A stretch of 64,000 nucleotides of DNA from Breoghania sp. L-A4 (GTDB taxonomy: Bacteria > Pseudomonadota > Alphaproteobacteria > Rhizobiales > Stappiaceae): contig NZ_CP031841.1 in NCBI RefSeq assembly GCF_003432385.1, positions 1,713,579 to 1,777,578 of the forward strand, in the 5' to 3' direction. Position numbers and translations under genes: made by a program. The notes under the pieces were generated by a model. The model made no database searches, had not been told where the DNA came from, and saw only the letters and a list, made by a program, of their open reading frames with translations. Positions 18,490 to 28,369 of this stretch are shown piece by piece (the first letter of the stretch is position 1; every line of letters starts with the position of its first letter).

Positions 18490-19653
18490 ATGAAGCGTAT
18501 CATTTCCACCGCAGTCGCGCTTGGCGCGCTCGGGCTCATGGGTCTGCCGGCATCCGCCGAGGGCCTGAAGATCGGTTTTCTGGCAACATTGTCGGGTCCG
18601 CCGGCGGTCCTCGGCCAGCACATGCGCGACGGCTTTCTGCTGGGCGTCAAACAGGCGGGCGGCAAGCTCGGCGGCATGGACACCGAGGTCATCGTGGTCG
18701 ATGACGAGCTGAAGCCGGACAGCGCGATCACCAAGGTGCAGGGTCTGCTTGAGCGCGACAAGGTCGACATCATGGCCGGCGTTGTCTTCTCCAACGTGAT
18801 GATGGCCGTCTACAAGCCGATCATCGAAAGCGAGACGATCTTTGTCGGCGGCAACGCCGGACCCTCGCCGATCGCCGGCAAGGGCTGCTCGAAATACTTC
18901 TTCACCACCTCGTATCAGAACGACAACAACCACGAGGTGATGGGCAAGCACGCGCAGGACGCGGGCTACAAGCGCATGGTGGTGATGGCGCCGAACTATC
19001 AGGCGGGCAAGGATTCCATCGCCGGCTTCAAGCGCTTCTTCAAGGGCGAGATCGTCGACGAGATCTACACCCAGCTCGGCCAGCTCGATTTCTCCGCCGA
19101 AATCGCCAAGATCGCCGCCGCCAAGCCCGACGCCATCTTCACCTTCATGCCCGGCGGCATGGGCGTGAATCTGGTGCGCCAGTACGCGCAGGCGGGCTTG
19201 TCCGAAAGCACGCCGTTCCTCTCCGCCTTCACCGTGGATGAGACGACGCTGCCGGCGACCAAGGACGCGGCCGTGGGTCTGTTTGCCGGCGCCGAATGGG
19301 CGCCCAGCCTCGACAACGACGCCAACAAGGCCTTCGTTGCGGCCTTTGAGGCGGAGTACGGCTACGTGCCGTCGCTCTACGCCGCGCAAGGCTATGACGC
19401 GGCGCAGCTCATCGACGCCTCGGTCAAGAAGGCCGGCGGCGTTGCCGACAAGGGCGCGCTGATCGCGGCGATGGCCGAGGCCGACTTCGCCTCCGTGCGC
19501 GGCGACTTCAAGTACAACACCAATCACTTCCCCATCCAGGACTTCTATCTGGTCAAGGCGGTGAAGCGGGCGGATGGCAAATACGCCACGGAAGTCGTCG
19601 AAAAGGTCTTTGACGATCACTCCGACGCATACGCGGCGTCCTGCAAGATGTAA
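18490..19653 (+). CDS. Liv-type ABC transporter substrate-binding protein
   Basis: Protein of 387 residues with a clear signal peptide (MKRIISTAVALGALGLMGLP, cut near ASA-EG). The mature protein is a type I periplasmic binding fold (LKIGFLATLSGPPAVLGQHM, then VDDELKPDSAITKVQGLLE). It captures a ligand in the periplasm for the LivHMGF transporter encoded downstream. Ligands of this family include branched-chain amino acids, amides and aromatic acids, and the specificity cannot be read here. ATG 18490 follows GGGGAG. A stable stem-loop separates it from livH, consistent with higher expression of the binding protein. Confidence 0.92.
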   Translation: MKRIISTAVALGALGLMGLPASAEGLKIGFLATLSGPPAVLGQHMRDGFLLGVKQAGGKLGGMDTEVIVVDDELKPDSAITKVQGLLERDKVDIMAGVVFSNVMMAVYKPIIESETIFVGGNAGPSPIAGKGCSKYFFTTSYQNDNNHEVMGKHAQDAGYKRMVVMAPNYQAGKDSIAGFKRFFKGEIVDEIYTQLGQLDFSAEIAKIAAAKPDAIFTFMPGGMGVNLVRQYAQAGLSESTPFLSAFTVDETTLPATKDAAVGLFAGAEWAPSLDNDANKAFVAAFEAEYGYVPSLYAAQGYDAAQLIDASVKKAGGVADKGALIAAMAEADFASVRGDFKYNTNHFPIQDFYLVKAVKRADGKYATEVVEKVFDDHSDAYAASCKM

Positions 19654-19664
19654 CATGACGGATT

Positions 19665-19700
19665 GGCCGCGGCGCGCCTCGCCAAGGGCGCGCCGCGGCC
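19665..19700 (+). terminator. intra-operon stem-loop between binding protein and permease genes
   Basis: GGCCGCGGCGCGCC (19665-19678) pairs perfectly over 14 bases with GGCGCGCCGCGGCC (19687-19700), with an 8-base loop, and is followed within ten bases by CTTTT. Its place just after the binding-protein gene suggests a partial terminator or an mRNA 3'-end stabiliser. Confidence 0.7.
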
Positions 19701-19801
19701 TGTCGCTTTTCCGGAGTGGCCCTCCCGCCGCTCCTCGTCCGACAATCTGAGGTGGATCGACCCGTGCGCACGCCAGAGGTCCGATCCAAACGGTCTTTCC
19801 A

Positions 19802-20725
19802 GTGAGCGCGACCCTTCTTGCCGTCCAGACGCTGAACGGGCTTCAGCTCGGCATTCTGCTGTTTCTGATTGCCGCGGGCCTGACTCTGGTCTTCGGCGTG
19901 ATGGATTTCATCAATCTCGCGCATGGGGTGCAGTACATGCTCGGCGCCTATCTGGCCGTGGCCTTCTACGGTCCCACGGGCAGCTTCTGGGCGGCGCTGC
20001 TGATGGGCATGGTGGCGGCGCTGGTCTGCGGGCTGGCGCTCGAGTTCCTGATTTTCCGGCATCTGTACGACCGAGACCATCTCGACCAGGTGCTGGCCAC
20101 CTTCGGCGTGATCCTGTTCATCAACGAGGCCGTGAAGATCGCCTGGGGATCGGCGCCGCTGTCGCTGCCGATGCCGGATATGCTGTCAGGCTCCTTCGTG
20201 CTCATGGACGGGCTGCTCTATCCGGTCTACCGCATCGCGCTGATCGTCGCGGGGCTGGTGGTGGCCGCGGTCCTCTATGTGCTGGTGAGCCACACCCGCA
20301 TCGGCATGCTGGTGCGCGCGGGCGCCTCCAATGCGCCGATGGTGGCCGCACTCGGCATCAACATCCGCGCGCTTTTCATGGTGGTCTTCGGCTTCGGCGC
20401 GATGCTGGCGGGGTTTGCTGGCATTCTCGCAGCGCCCCTGTTCTCGGCGGAGCCGGGCATGGGCGACAACCTGCTGATCCTGGCCTTCGTGGTCATCGTC
20501 ATCGGCGGCATAGGCTCCATCCGCGGCGCGTTCCTGGCGGCGCTCATCATCGGGCTTGTCGACACGCTGGGCCGCTCGTTCGCCACCGACATCGTCAAGC
20601 TGGTGCTGCCGCCCGCGGCCGCCAACGACGTGGGACCGGCGCTGGCCTCCATGCTGATCTATATCTTGATGGCCGGCGTTCTGTTCTTCCGTCCCTCCGG
20701 GCTCTTCCCCGTCAAGGCCGGCTGA
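19802..20725 (+). CDS. livH: Liv-type ABC transporter permease, LivH-like
   Basis: Membrane permease of 307 residues, mostly hydrophobic, with the typical LivH opening LNGLQLGILLFLIAAGLTLV and FGVMDFINLAHGVQYMLGAY. The EAA-like cytoplasmic loop region GASNAPMVAALGINIRALFM contacts the ATPase. It starts at GTG 19802, 148 bases after the binding-protein gene. It pairs with LivM to form the inner-membrane channel. Confidence 0.93.
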   Translation: MSATLLAVQTLNGLQLGILLFLIAAGLTLVFGVMDFINLAHGVQYMLGAYLAVAFYGPTGSFWAALLMGMVAALVCGLALEFLIFRHLYDRDHLDQVLATFGVILFINEAVKIAWGSAPLSLPMPDMLSGSFVLMDGLLYPVYRIALIVAGLVVAAVLYVLVSHTRIGMLVRAGASNAPMVAALGINIRALFMVVFGFGAMLAGFAGILAAPLFSAEPGMGDNLLILAFVVIVIGGIGSIRGAFLAALIIGLVDTLGRSFATDIVKLVLPPAAANDVGPALASMLIYILMAGVLFFRPSGLFPVKAG

Positions 20726-20729
20726 GCCC

Positions 20730-21707
20730 ATGGCAAGCACCAACACGAGCCCGGCGCCGCGCCGCGCGATCCTGCTGCCGCTGGCGTTGTTCGCCGCCTT
20801 CGCGCTGGTTCCGCTCTTGGCCCATCTTTCCGACGACCGCTTTCTGATGCTGTTCGTCACCCGCATCATGATCTTCGCCATCGTCGCGTTGAGTCTGGAT
20901 TTCATTCTCGGCTACGGCGCGCTGGTTTCCTTCGGCCACGCGGCCTTCGTCGGCATCGGCGCCTATGCGGTCGGCATTCTGGCGGAAGGCGGCCAGGCCG
21001 AAGGGCTGGTCGCCTTTCCGGTGGCCATCGCGGCGGCCGGGATCTTCGCGCTGATCACCGGCGCGATCAGTTTGAAGACCCGGGGCGTCTATTTCATCAT
21101 GATCACCCTGGCGTTCGGTCAGATGGCCTATTTCACCGCGACCTCGCTGTCGGCCTATGGCGGCGACGACGGGCTGACGATCTGGGGCCGCAACAGCGTT
21201 CTGGGCGCCGATCTGCTGAGCGATGACCGGACCTTCTTCTACGTCGTGCTGGCCGCGCTTGGGGCTTGCTACCTGATGTGCCGAATGATCATCGCCTCGC
21301 GCTTCGGCCGGGTGCTGCGCGCAGCCAAGCAGAGCGAGAGCCGGCTGGCCGCCATCGGCATCAATCCGTTCGGCTACCGGCTCACCGCCTATGCGATCGC
21401 CGGGATGATCGCGGGGCTGGGCGGGGCGTTTCTCGCCAACCACACGGAGTTCGTCTCTCCCGCCTACATGAACTGGCACCGCTCGGGCGAACTGATCGTC
21501 ATGGTGATGCTGGGCGGGATGGGCACGCTGCACGGCGCGATCCTGGGGGCGGCGGCCTATCTGCTGCTGGAGGAAAATCTCTCGCAGGTGAGCGAGCACT
21601 GGCGGGTGGTTTTCGGCCCGTTCCTCATCGTGGTGGTGCTTTACGCGCGCGGCGGGCTGACGGGATTTCTCAACAGCCTGCAGGCGGGGAGGCGCAAGGA
21701 TGACTGA
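20730..21707 (+). CDS. livM: Liv-type ABC transporter permease, LivM-like
   Basis: Second permease, 325 residues with about ten hydrophobic helices. Family motifs are ALSLDFILGYGALVSFGHAA near residue 55 and AAKQSESRLAAIGINPFGYR, the coupling loop. It starts 4 bases after livH ends, and its last 8 bases overlap livG, so translation is coupled. Together with LivH it forms the translocation path for the ligand delivered by the binding protein. Confidence 0.93.
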   Translation: MASTNTSPAPRRAILLPLALFAAFALVPLLAHLSDDRFLMLFVTRIMIFAIVALSLDFILGYGALVSFGHAAFVGIGAYAVGILAEGGQAEGLVAFPVAIAAAGIFALITGAISLKTRGVYFIMITLAFGQMAYFTATSLSAYGGDDGLTIWGRNSVLGADLLSDDRTFFYVVLAALGACYLMCRMIIASRFGRVLRAAKQSESRLAAIGINPFGYRLTAYAIAGMIAGLGGAFLANHTEFVSPAYMNWHRSGELIVMVMLGGMGTLHGAILGAAAYLLLEENLSQVSEHWRVVFGPFLIVVVLYARGGLTGFLNSLQAGRRKDD

Positions 21708-22448
21708 CCCGATCCTGCGGCTCGATGGCCTGTGCAAGCATTTCGGCGCGTTGAACGTCACCGATCACGTGTCGCTCGACGTGCGCGAGGGTGAAATCCA
21801 TGCCATCATCGGTCCCAACGGAGCGGGCAAGACGACGCTGATCGGCCAGATCTGCGGCGCGCTGCCGAGCGATCAGGGGCGGGTGACTTTCAAGGGCCGG
21901 GACATCACCGCGCTGCCGGTGCACAAGCGCGCGCGCTGCGGTCTGGCGCGGTCGTTCCAGATCACCAACGTGCTGCCCGAGTTCACGGCGCTAGAAAACG
22001 TCGCGCTGGCGGTCCAGGCGCAACAGGGCCACTCGTTCCGGTTCGTCCGGCGCGCGGCCTCCGACCGGGCGCTGAACAGCGAGGCCATGGCGTGCCTGCG
22101 CCGGGTCGGGCTCGAGGAGCGGACTCTTGTGCGCGCCCGCGGGTTGAGCCACGGCGAGCAGCGGGCGCTGGAACTGGCGATCGCGCTCGCCGCGCGGCCG
22201 AAACTGCTGCTGCTGGACGAGCCGATGGCGGGCACGGGCCGCGAGGAGACCGACAGCCTCATCGCGATGTTGCAGGACTTGCGCGGCCAGGTGGCCATGG
22301 TTCTGGTGGAGCACGACATGAGCGCCGTCTTCGCGCTGGCCGATCGCATATCCGTGCTGGTCTACGGCCGTCTGATCGCCACCGGCACGCCCGAGGAGAT
22401 CCGCGCCAACGCCGACGTCCAGGCCGCCTACCTCGGCGAGGAACCGGT

Positions 22449-22452
<4 letters not shown>
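21700..22452 (+). CDS. livG: Liv-type ABC transporter ATPase, LivG-like
   Basis: ATPase of 250 residues with Walker A IIGPNGAGKTTL, Q-loop region RSFQITNVLPEFTALENV, signature LSHGEQRALELAIALA and Walker B LLLLDEPMAGTG, then H-loop VEHDMSAVFALAD. The signature has His-Gly-Glu rather than the common Gly-Gly-Glu; this LSHGE form is frequent in LivG proteins. It couples ATP hydrolysis to transport with LivF. Its stop overlaps the livF start by four bases. Confidence 0.95.
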
Positions 22453-23159
<707 letters not shown>

Positions 23160-23250
23160 ACCACGTCACCTTCGGGAGGCCCCGCGAAGATGACGTGGTG
23201 GGTGTGATCGCGTTTCTCACGCCACCGCGCGTTCGCGGCGTTGCGTCCTG

Positions 23251-23754
23251 TCAAAGACCGGTGATGCCAATTGCGCCCGAAACATCCCGCTCGATCCTGA
23301 ACTGGAAGCAGTTGTTCGTCGACGAGCGCGCGTGCACGAAGGCGATGCGGCTGTCGTCGAGCAGGTTGCGGGCCACTGCCGTGATCTGTGGAACCGGCAC
23401 GACCTGACCCGTGCCGTAGACGATGCGCTCGTCCGCGCCATAGCCACGCAGGATCAGCGCGCCGCGACTGTCGTACATCTCCGGCAAACTGGTCCCGTCC
23501 GCACGGCGCTCGCAAGGGGCGGCGCACAGGAAGATCGGACCCACTTCGGCGTAGGGCTGGGTCATTGAAAATGGTCGATGCGCCAGGATGAGATAGTCCT
23601 GACCGGCCGGGACACCGCGCAGGCAATGGCGGCAGGGCACGCCGGAGCCATCGGATATATGGCGCTCGGGAGGCTGTCCGTTGGCGTCCAAGCCGCCAGA
23701 CTGGTAGGCGCGGGCGGTTTCGGTCGGCATCGCCTGAATAAGAATGTCGCTCAT
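23251..23754 (-). CDS. DUF1203 family protein
   Basis: Protein of 167 residues of the DUF1203 family, function unknown. Family features are CRHCLRGVPAGQDYLILAHRPF (a CxxC pair), then EVGPIFLCAAPCERR, and the C-terminal VHARSSTNNCFQFRIER. ATG 23754 follows AGGAGA. The paired cysteines might bind metal, but this is unproven. It lies downstream of the MFS gene in the same direction, about 80 bases away. Confidence 0.88.
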   Translation of the reverse strand: MSDILIQAMPTETARAYQSGGLDANGQPPERHISDGSGVPCRHCLRGVPAGQDYLILAHRPFSMTQPYAEVGPIFLCAAPCERRADGTSLPEMYDSRGALILRGYGADERIVYGTGQVVPVPQITAVARNLLDDSRIAFVHARSSTNNCFQFRIERDVSGAIGITGL

Positions 23755-23835
23755 GGGTGTCTCCTGTGTCGGGAGTTCATCCATGTCTCACGGGCCGCGA
23801 TGCCGCGACCCGTTTCCTGCGATTGGATGCGTTTC

Positions 23836-25053
23836 TCACGCCACCGCGTACCCCGGCCGGTCGCGAAAGATGGCGATCGCGGCATAGCCGCCAAGCGTCA
23901 TGATGGCGACAGCGGTCGCGAAGATGTCCGCGGTGGCGGGAATCCCAATCGCATTGGCAGTGAAGCCTGCGAGAATGGCGGGCAGGCACATCGACAGGTA
24001 GCAAATGATATAGAAGGCCGCGAGCAGTTCGGCGCGCTGGTCTGGCTCGGCGAGCGGCAGGATCATGCCGACGGAGGCGAGAAAACTCGACCCCATGCCG
24101 ATGCCTATAAGCAGGCTGGCGCCCAACAACACGGGCACATTGCCCATATGGATACCCCCAATCAGGATCGTGACACCGGTTACGATCGCGCTCGAGCCGA
24201 GTGTCAGGGTGCTGAACGGTGTCCGGTTGCGCTGCAGGTAGACTGCGACCGCGCCCGCCGACATCAACGCCGACACCACGAGAGCTCCAAGCAACGGCGA
24301 CTGGATGCCGGTGGATTTGCCGATCAGGGTCGGAATGAGGGACATGTAGAAGCCACCCAGGGTCCACAGCGCGATGATGATCGGCACGGTCAGCGCCAGG
24401 GCCCGGCGGGCCTGGACCGGCACCACCACGCGAGGTTTGAGCGAGGCGAGTGCGCCCGGACGCGGCACAATGGTTTCCGGGATTCGCCAGATCGCTAGCG
24501 CCAGCAGCAAATTGACGGCGAGCATCACGATGTAGATCAGCCGCATGGGAGCGGGCGCGAAGGTCACCAGCACGCCGGAGAGGGCCGCGCCGATCGCCAT
24601 GCCGATGAGGGGCGACAGGCTGTTGATCAATGGGCCGTGCCGACGGCTGGAGTCGACGAGCGCCGCGCCGATCGAACTTGCGGCCACGCCTGTGGCCAGA
24701 CCCTGAACAAGACGCGCCGCGAGCAGCGCCATGGTTGAGTCCGCTACGATGAAGACGGCCATGGTTGCGATTTGAAGCAAAAGCGCCACGAAGATCGTCG
24801 GGCGGCGGCCGACATGGTCGGAAATCGAGCCCCCGATCAGCAGAGCCGCCAGCAGGCTGACGGCGTAGACGCCGAAGATGGAGGTGATCATCAGCGGCGA
24901 GGCGTGCCAGTGCTCCTGATAGAGCCGGTACAGCGGCGTGGGCGCGCCGGCGCCGGCGAAGACCAGGATCAACGTCGCCGAATGAAAGACAAGCGCGGTG
25001 GGATGATCGACATCGGCCGGGGTGGCCGTTGCCGGTTTCGCAGTCGTTGACAT
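23836..25053 (-). CDS. MFS family efflux transporter
   Basis: Protein of 405 residues with about 12 membrane helices in two halves. The motif A-like loop between helices 2 and 3 is GGSISDHVGRRPTIFVALL, typical of drug-proton antiporters; VQGLATGVAASSIGAAL forms helix 5 (motif C-like). It lies divergent from a TetR gene, with two near-identical palindromic sites between them. This strongly suggests that the TetR protein represses the pump until its ligand appears. The substrate is unknown. ATG 25053 is preferred, although nearby ATGs in the same frame exist. Confidence 0.9.
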   Translation of the reverse strand: MSTTAKPATATPADVDHPTALVFHSATLILVFAGAGAPTPLYRLYQEHWHASPLMITSIFGVYAVSLLAALLIGGSISDHVGRRPTIFVALLLQIATMAVFIVADSTMALLAARLVQGLATGVAASSIGAALVDSSRRHGPLINSLSPLIGMAIGAALSGVLVTFAPAPMRLIYIVMLAVNLLLALAIWRIPETIVPRPGALASLKPRVVVPVQARRALALTVPIIIALWTLGGFYMSLIPTLIGKSTGIQSPLLGALVVSALMSAGAVAVYLQRNRTPFSTLTLGSSAIVTGVTILIGGIHMGNVPVLLGASLLIGIGMGSSFLASVGMILPLAEPDQRAELLAAFYIICYLSMCLPAILAGFTANAIGIPATADIFATAVAIMTLGGYAAIAIFRDRPGYAVA

Positions 25054-25068
25054 GATGATAGAGTGCCT

Positions 25069-25136
25069 TAAAAGCAAATGAATTGCGTTAGGTATATGTA
25101 GCGTAGCCTGCGGCTAAAAGCAAATAATTTGCGTTA
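25069..25136. promoter_or_regulatory. two operator copies between MFS and TetR genes
   Basis: Two 22-base sites at 25069-25090 and 25115-25136 are identical except in the three central bases (GAA versus AAT). Each begins TAAAAGCAAAT and ends TTGCGTTA. The second contains the palindrome GCAAATAATTTGC. They are offset by 46 bases and cover the promoters of both divergent genes, as expected for TetR autoregulation. Confidence 0.75.
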
Positions 25137-25141
25137 AGAAA

Positions 25142-25759
25142 ATGAGCTTGGCTCGAAAACGGGAGAATTCTGTGGTTTCGCATGGGCAGACTCGGCCAGG
25201 AGGGCGCAGCGCGCGGGTGCAGGCATCGGTGCACAAGGCGACGACGGAGCTTCTGGAGGAGATCGGCCGCGATGCGCTGACGATCCCCGCGATCGCTGAA
25301 CGCGCGGGCGTGACGCCTTCCACGATCTATCGCCGCTGGGGCGACCTTCAGGAACTTCTGGCCGATGTGGCCGTGGAGCGTTTCCGGCCGGAGGAGGATC
25401 CCAAGGATACGGGCGACGCGCGCAAGGATCTGGAATTGTGGGTCGAGGCGTTCGCAGAGGAATTCTCGTCCGCCCCGGGCCGGGAAATGATCCGTGACGT
25501 GCTGGCGGGCCGATCCGGCGCGGAAATGCCTGGCGCCGGCAAGCCGGGCAAGTGTTCCGCCTATACGAAGGTGCAGATCGAGGAGATCGCGGCGCGGGCC
25601 AAGGCGCGCGGCGTGCCGTTTCCCGACACCACCGCGATCATGGACCACGTCATTGCGCCGCTGGTCTACCGCATCCTGTTCTACGAACCGCCGTCCGCGG
25701 AGCTTGTCCGCTCCCTCATCGCCACCGTTTACGAACTGAGCCTGGAAACCGCAACGTAG
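25142..25759 (+). CDS. TetR family transcriptional repressor
   Basis: Protein of 205 residues. The helix-turn-helix is ALTIPAIAERAGVTPSTIYR-RWGDLQELL at about residues 45-75, a TetR N-terminal domain preceded by a basic arm. The C-terminal domain resembles the TetR_C ligand-binding part of the AcrR group (PLVYRILFYEPPSAELV). It is transcribed away from the MFS pump and probably represses it and itself through the two sites just upstream. Confidence 0.92.
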   Translation: MSLARKRENSVVSHGQTRPGGRSARVQASVHKATTELLEEIGRDALTIPAIAERAGVTPSTIYRRWGDLQELLADVAVERFRPEEDPKDTGDARKDLELWVEAFAEEFSSAPGREMIRDVLAGRSGAEMPGAGKPGKCSAYTKVQIEEIAARAKARGVPFPDTTAIMDHVIAPLVYRILFYEPPSAELVRSLIATVYELSLETAT

Positions 25760-25843
25760 GGTAGTTCCTGGCGGGCGGCATGCGGGCCGTCTCGAAGGCT
25801 TAGCGGCATGCGGCCGCCTCGCTCTTCCTTCGCGTGGACGAAG

Positions 25844-25872
25844 AGGGCTGCAAGCCTCGGGCTTGCAGCCCT
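25844..25872. terminator. convergent hairpin between tetR and trpEG
   Basis: AGGGCTGCAAGCC (25844-25856) pairs with GGCTTGCAGCCCT (25860-25872) across a three-base loop. It sits between the ends of tetR (plus) and trpEG (minus) and could stop transcription from both sides. No T-run follows on either strand. Confidence 0.6.
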
Positions 25873-25895
25873 CAATCCGGTAACCCCAGGCTGCC

Positions 25896-28072
25896 CTAGG
25901 CCACCGCGCGGGTCCGGCGTCTGGCCAGTTTCTCCACCACGTTACTGATGATGCGGTGACCGGCTTCCTGGTCCAGCGTCATGATGGACTCGGGGTGGAA
26001 CTGCACCGCGGCGACGGGCTCGGCGGCATGCTCGATCGCCATGATCACGCCGTCGTCGGTTTCCGCCGTCACCTTGAGCGCGCCGGGCAGCGTGTCCTTG
26101 TCGGCATAGAGCGAATGATAGCGGCCGACGGTGACGGGATTTTCCAGCCCGGCGAAGATGCTGCTTTCCGTGGAGACCGTGATCGGCGAGGGCTTGCCGT
26201 GCATCGGCACGTTGAGCTGCTTGAGCGAGCCGCCAAAGGCCTCGGTGAGCGCCTGAAGCCCCAGGCAGACGCCAAAGATCGGCAGCCCGCGGGCGCGGGC
26301 CCGGCCGATGGTGGCGGCGCAGTCGAAATCGCTCGGATTGCCCGGCCCGGGCGACATGACCACCAGATCGGGGTCGACGTCGTGGAAGATCGTGTCGGAC
26401 ACCGGCGAGCGGTAGGTGACGACCTCGGCGCCGGTCTGGCGGAAGTAGTTGGCCAGCGTGTGCACGAAACTGTCCTCGTGATCCACCAGTAGGATCTTCA
26501 CGCCTTCGCCGACGCCGGCCGCCTCATGCGCGACGGCCGCCTCATTGACCTTGCCGGCCTCGCGCACAGCCGCGAGCATGGCCGACGCCTTCAGCTCGGT
26601 CTCGGCTTCCTCGTCCTCGGGCACGGAGTCGTAGAGCAGTGTGGCGCCGGCGCGCACCTCGGCGATGCCGTTCTTGATGCGCACGGTGCGCAGGGTCAGG
26701 CCGGTGTTGAGATCGCCGTTGAAATGCACCACGCCGATCGCGCCGCCGTACCAGGAACGCGCGCTGCGCTCGTGGTTTTCGATGAATTGCATGGCCCAGC
26801 GCTTCGGCGCACCGGTCACCGTGACCGCCCAGGTGTGCGACAGGAAGGCGTCGAGCGCGTCCATGCCGTCGCGCAGGATGCCCTCGATGTGATCCACCGT
26901 ATGGATCAGCCGCGAGTACATCTCGATCTGGCGGCGGCCGATGACGCGCACGGAGCCGGGATCGCAGACGCGGCTCTTGTCGTTGCGGTCGACGTCCGAG
27001 CACATGGTCAACTCGGCCTCGTCCTTGGCGGAGTTCAGCAGCTTGCGAATCTGCGCCTCGTCCTCGATCGCGTTCTTGCCGCGGCGGATGGTGCCGGAAA
27101 TCGGGCAGGTCTCCACCCGCCGTCCGGCGCTGACGCGCACGTACATCTCGGGCGACGCGCCGACGAGGAACTCGTTCTGGCCGAGGTTGATGAAGAAGGA
27201 ATAGGGGGAGGGGTTGATCTCCTTCAGCCGGCGGCTGACAGCCGAGGGCAGGGACGTGCAGCGCTCGGTGAAGATCTGCCCCGGCACCACCTCGAACAGA
27301 TCGCCGCGGCGGAAATAGTCGACCGCCTCGCGCACCAGATCGGCGTATTCGCCCGGCGCATGGTCGCCGCGCCCCGGTTCGTGGTTGGCGGGTTCAAAGG
27401 CGGCGGACGGGGCGACCGAGGACAGCCCCTCGCTCGACTGGCCGCCGGCGATGAAGTCGTAGTTGTAGACGGTGGCGCGGCGGCCGTGGTGATCGAGGAT
27501 CAGGACCTCGTCGGGCAGATAGAGCACCACGTCGCGGTGATCCCCGGCGCGCTCCAGCTTCAGCTCGATAGGCTCGAACTGGAAGGCGAGATCGTAGCCG
27601 AAGGCGCCGTAGAGACCGAGATACTCGTCCTCGCAGTCAAACAGCGCGACGATGCGGCGGATGACGGAAAACACCGACGGCTGGCGCGAGCGCTCTTCCT
27701 CGGTAAACGCGCGCGACGGCTTGGCGATGACGATGTCGATGTGATCGCCCTCGGCCTGGCAGTACGCCACTTCCTCGATCTCCGAGACGGCCGCGCGGAT
27801 GGCCGGCAGCAGCACCGTGCCGCGCTCATTGAGCGCGGTGATGGTGACGCGGTCGGCCTTGCTTTCCAGCATCAGGGGCGGATTGACGAAGGCCATGTCC
27901 CATCGCGTGTAGCGGCCGGGATACTCGTAGTTGGAGGAGAGAACCGCACCGCGTTCGTTGTCGAGCCGGTCGAGCCAGGCGGAGGTGCCGTCTTCATAGT
28001 CGGTCGCGCGGGGCGGCGGATGATCTCGATACCGCCGCCGGTGATGTAGCGCTGTTCCGCCGAAAAACTCAT
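25896..28072 (-). CDS. trpE(G): fused anthranilate synthase TrpE-TrpG (one-base frameshift near start)
   Basis: The gene starts at ATG 28072 ([20 protein letters not shown]). After the frame is corrected by one base at 28010-28013 (four G on the plus strand), it gives 725 residues, the usual size of the rhizobial fusion. The TrpE half has [15 protein letters not shown] and [20 protein letters not shown], the chorismate-binding core. The C-terminal TrpG half has the glutamine amidotransferase triad region [15 protein letters not shown] (nucleophile Cys) and [10 protein letters not shown] (His, Glu). It makes anthranilate from chorismate and glutamine, the first step of tryptophan synthesis. 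It is preceded by a trpL peptide and attenuator. Fused trpE(G) is typical of Rhizobiales. Confidence 0.93.
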
Positions 28073-28168
28073 AGCCTCAAACCTCCACCTTCGCATCCCG
28101 CTCTCGTGCGGGCCCATGCGAATCGCCAAAATCCATACCGCCACAGTGTTCGGAAATTGGACCCCGAA

Positions 28169-28210
28169 AACGACAAGGCCGCCCGGGGGTCCCTGGGCGG
28201 CCTTGTCGTT
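28169..28210 (-). terminator. trp attenuator terminator hairpin
   Basis: A perfect 16-base stem (28169-28184 with 28195-28210) has a ten-base loop and is followed on the minus strand by TTTT. It lies 36 bases after the trpL stop and about 95 bases before the trpE(G) start, the place of a classical attenuator. Confidence 0.9.
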
Positions 28211-28245
28211 ACGATCTCATGCGCGCATGCGTCGTCACGGCCACC

Positions 28246-28293
28246 CTATGGGCGCCACCACCAGCCTGCCACTGCTTTGATCAAAATGTTCAT
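28246..28293 (-). CDS. trpL: trpL leader peptide, 15 residues with Trp-Trp-Trp
   Basis: This tiny gene encodes MNILIKAVAGWWWRP. Three consecutive Trp codons (TGG) near the end make ribosome stalling dependent on charged Trp-tRNA. When tryptophan is plentiful the ribosome passes on, the terminator at 28169-28210 forms and trpE(G) is not transcribed; when it is scarce, stalling favours an antiterminator. Sinorhizobium meliloti has a similar 14-residue leader with WWW, whose RNA (rnTrpL) and peptide also act in trans. Whether that holds here is inference. The start ATG 28293 has only a weak ribosome-binding site. Confidence 0.88.
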   Translation of the reverse strand: MNILIKAVAGWWWRP

Positions 28294-28369
28294 GGTCAGT
28301 TGGATAGCGCAGTCGCGCGCGCGTTGCAACGGTTGATCGCGATGCGATGATCGCGCCTTGAGAACGCCC

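Noticed and set aside
22092-22448. Long N-terminal extension of LivF
   Set aside because: This stretch is an off-frame reading of livG; the true livF start is ATG 22449 in the ATGA overlap.
26526-28049. Open frame of about 507 codons on the plus strand
   Set aside because: Antisense to trpE(G), whose motifs are unmistakable.
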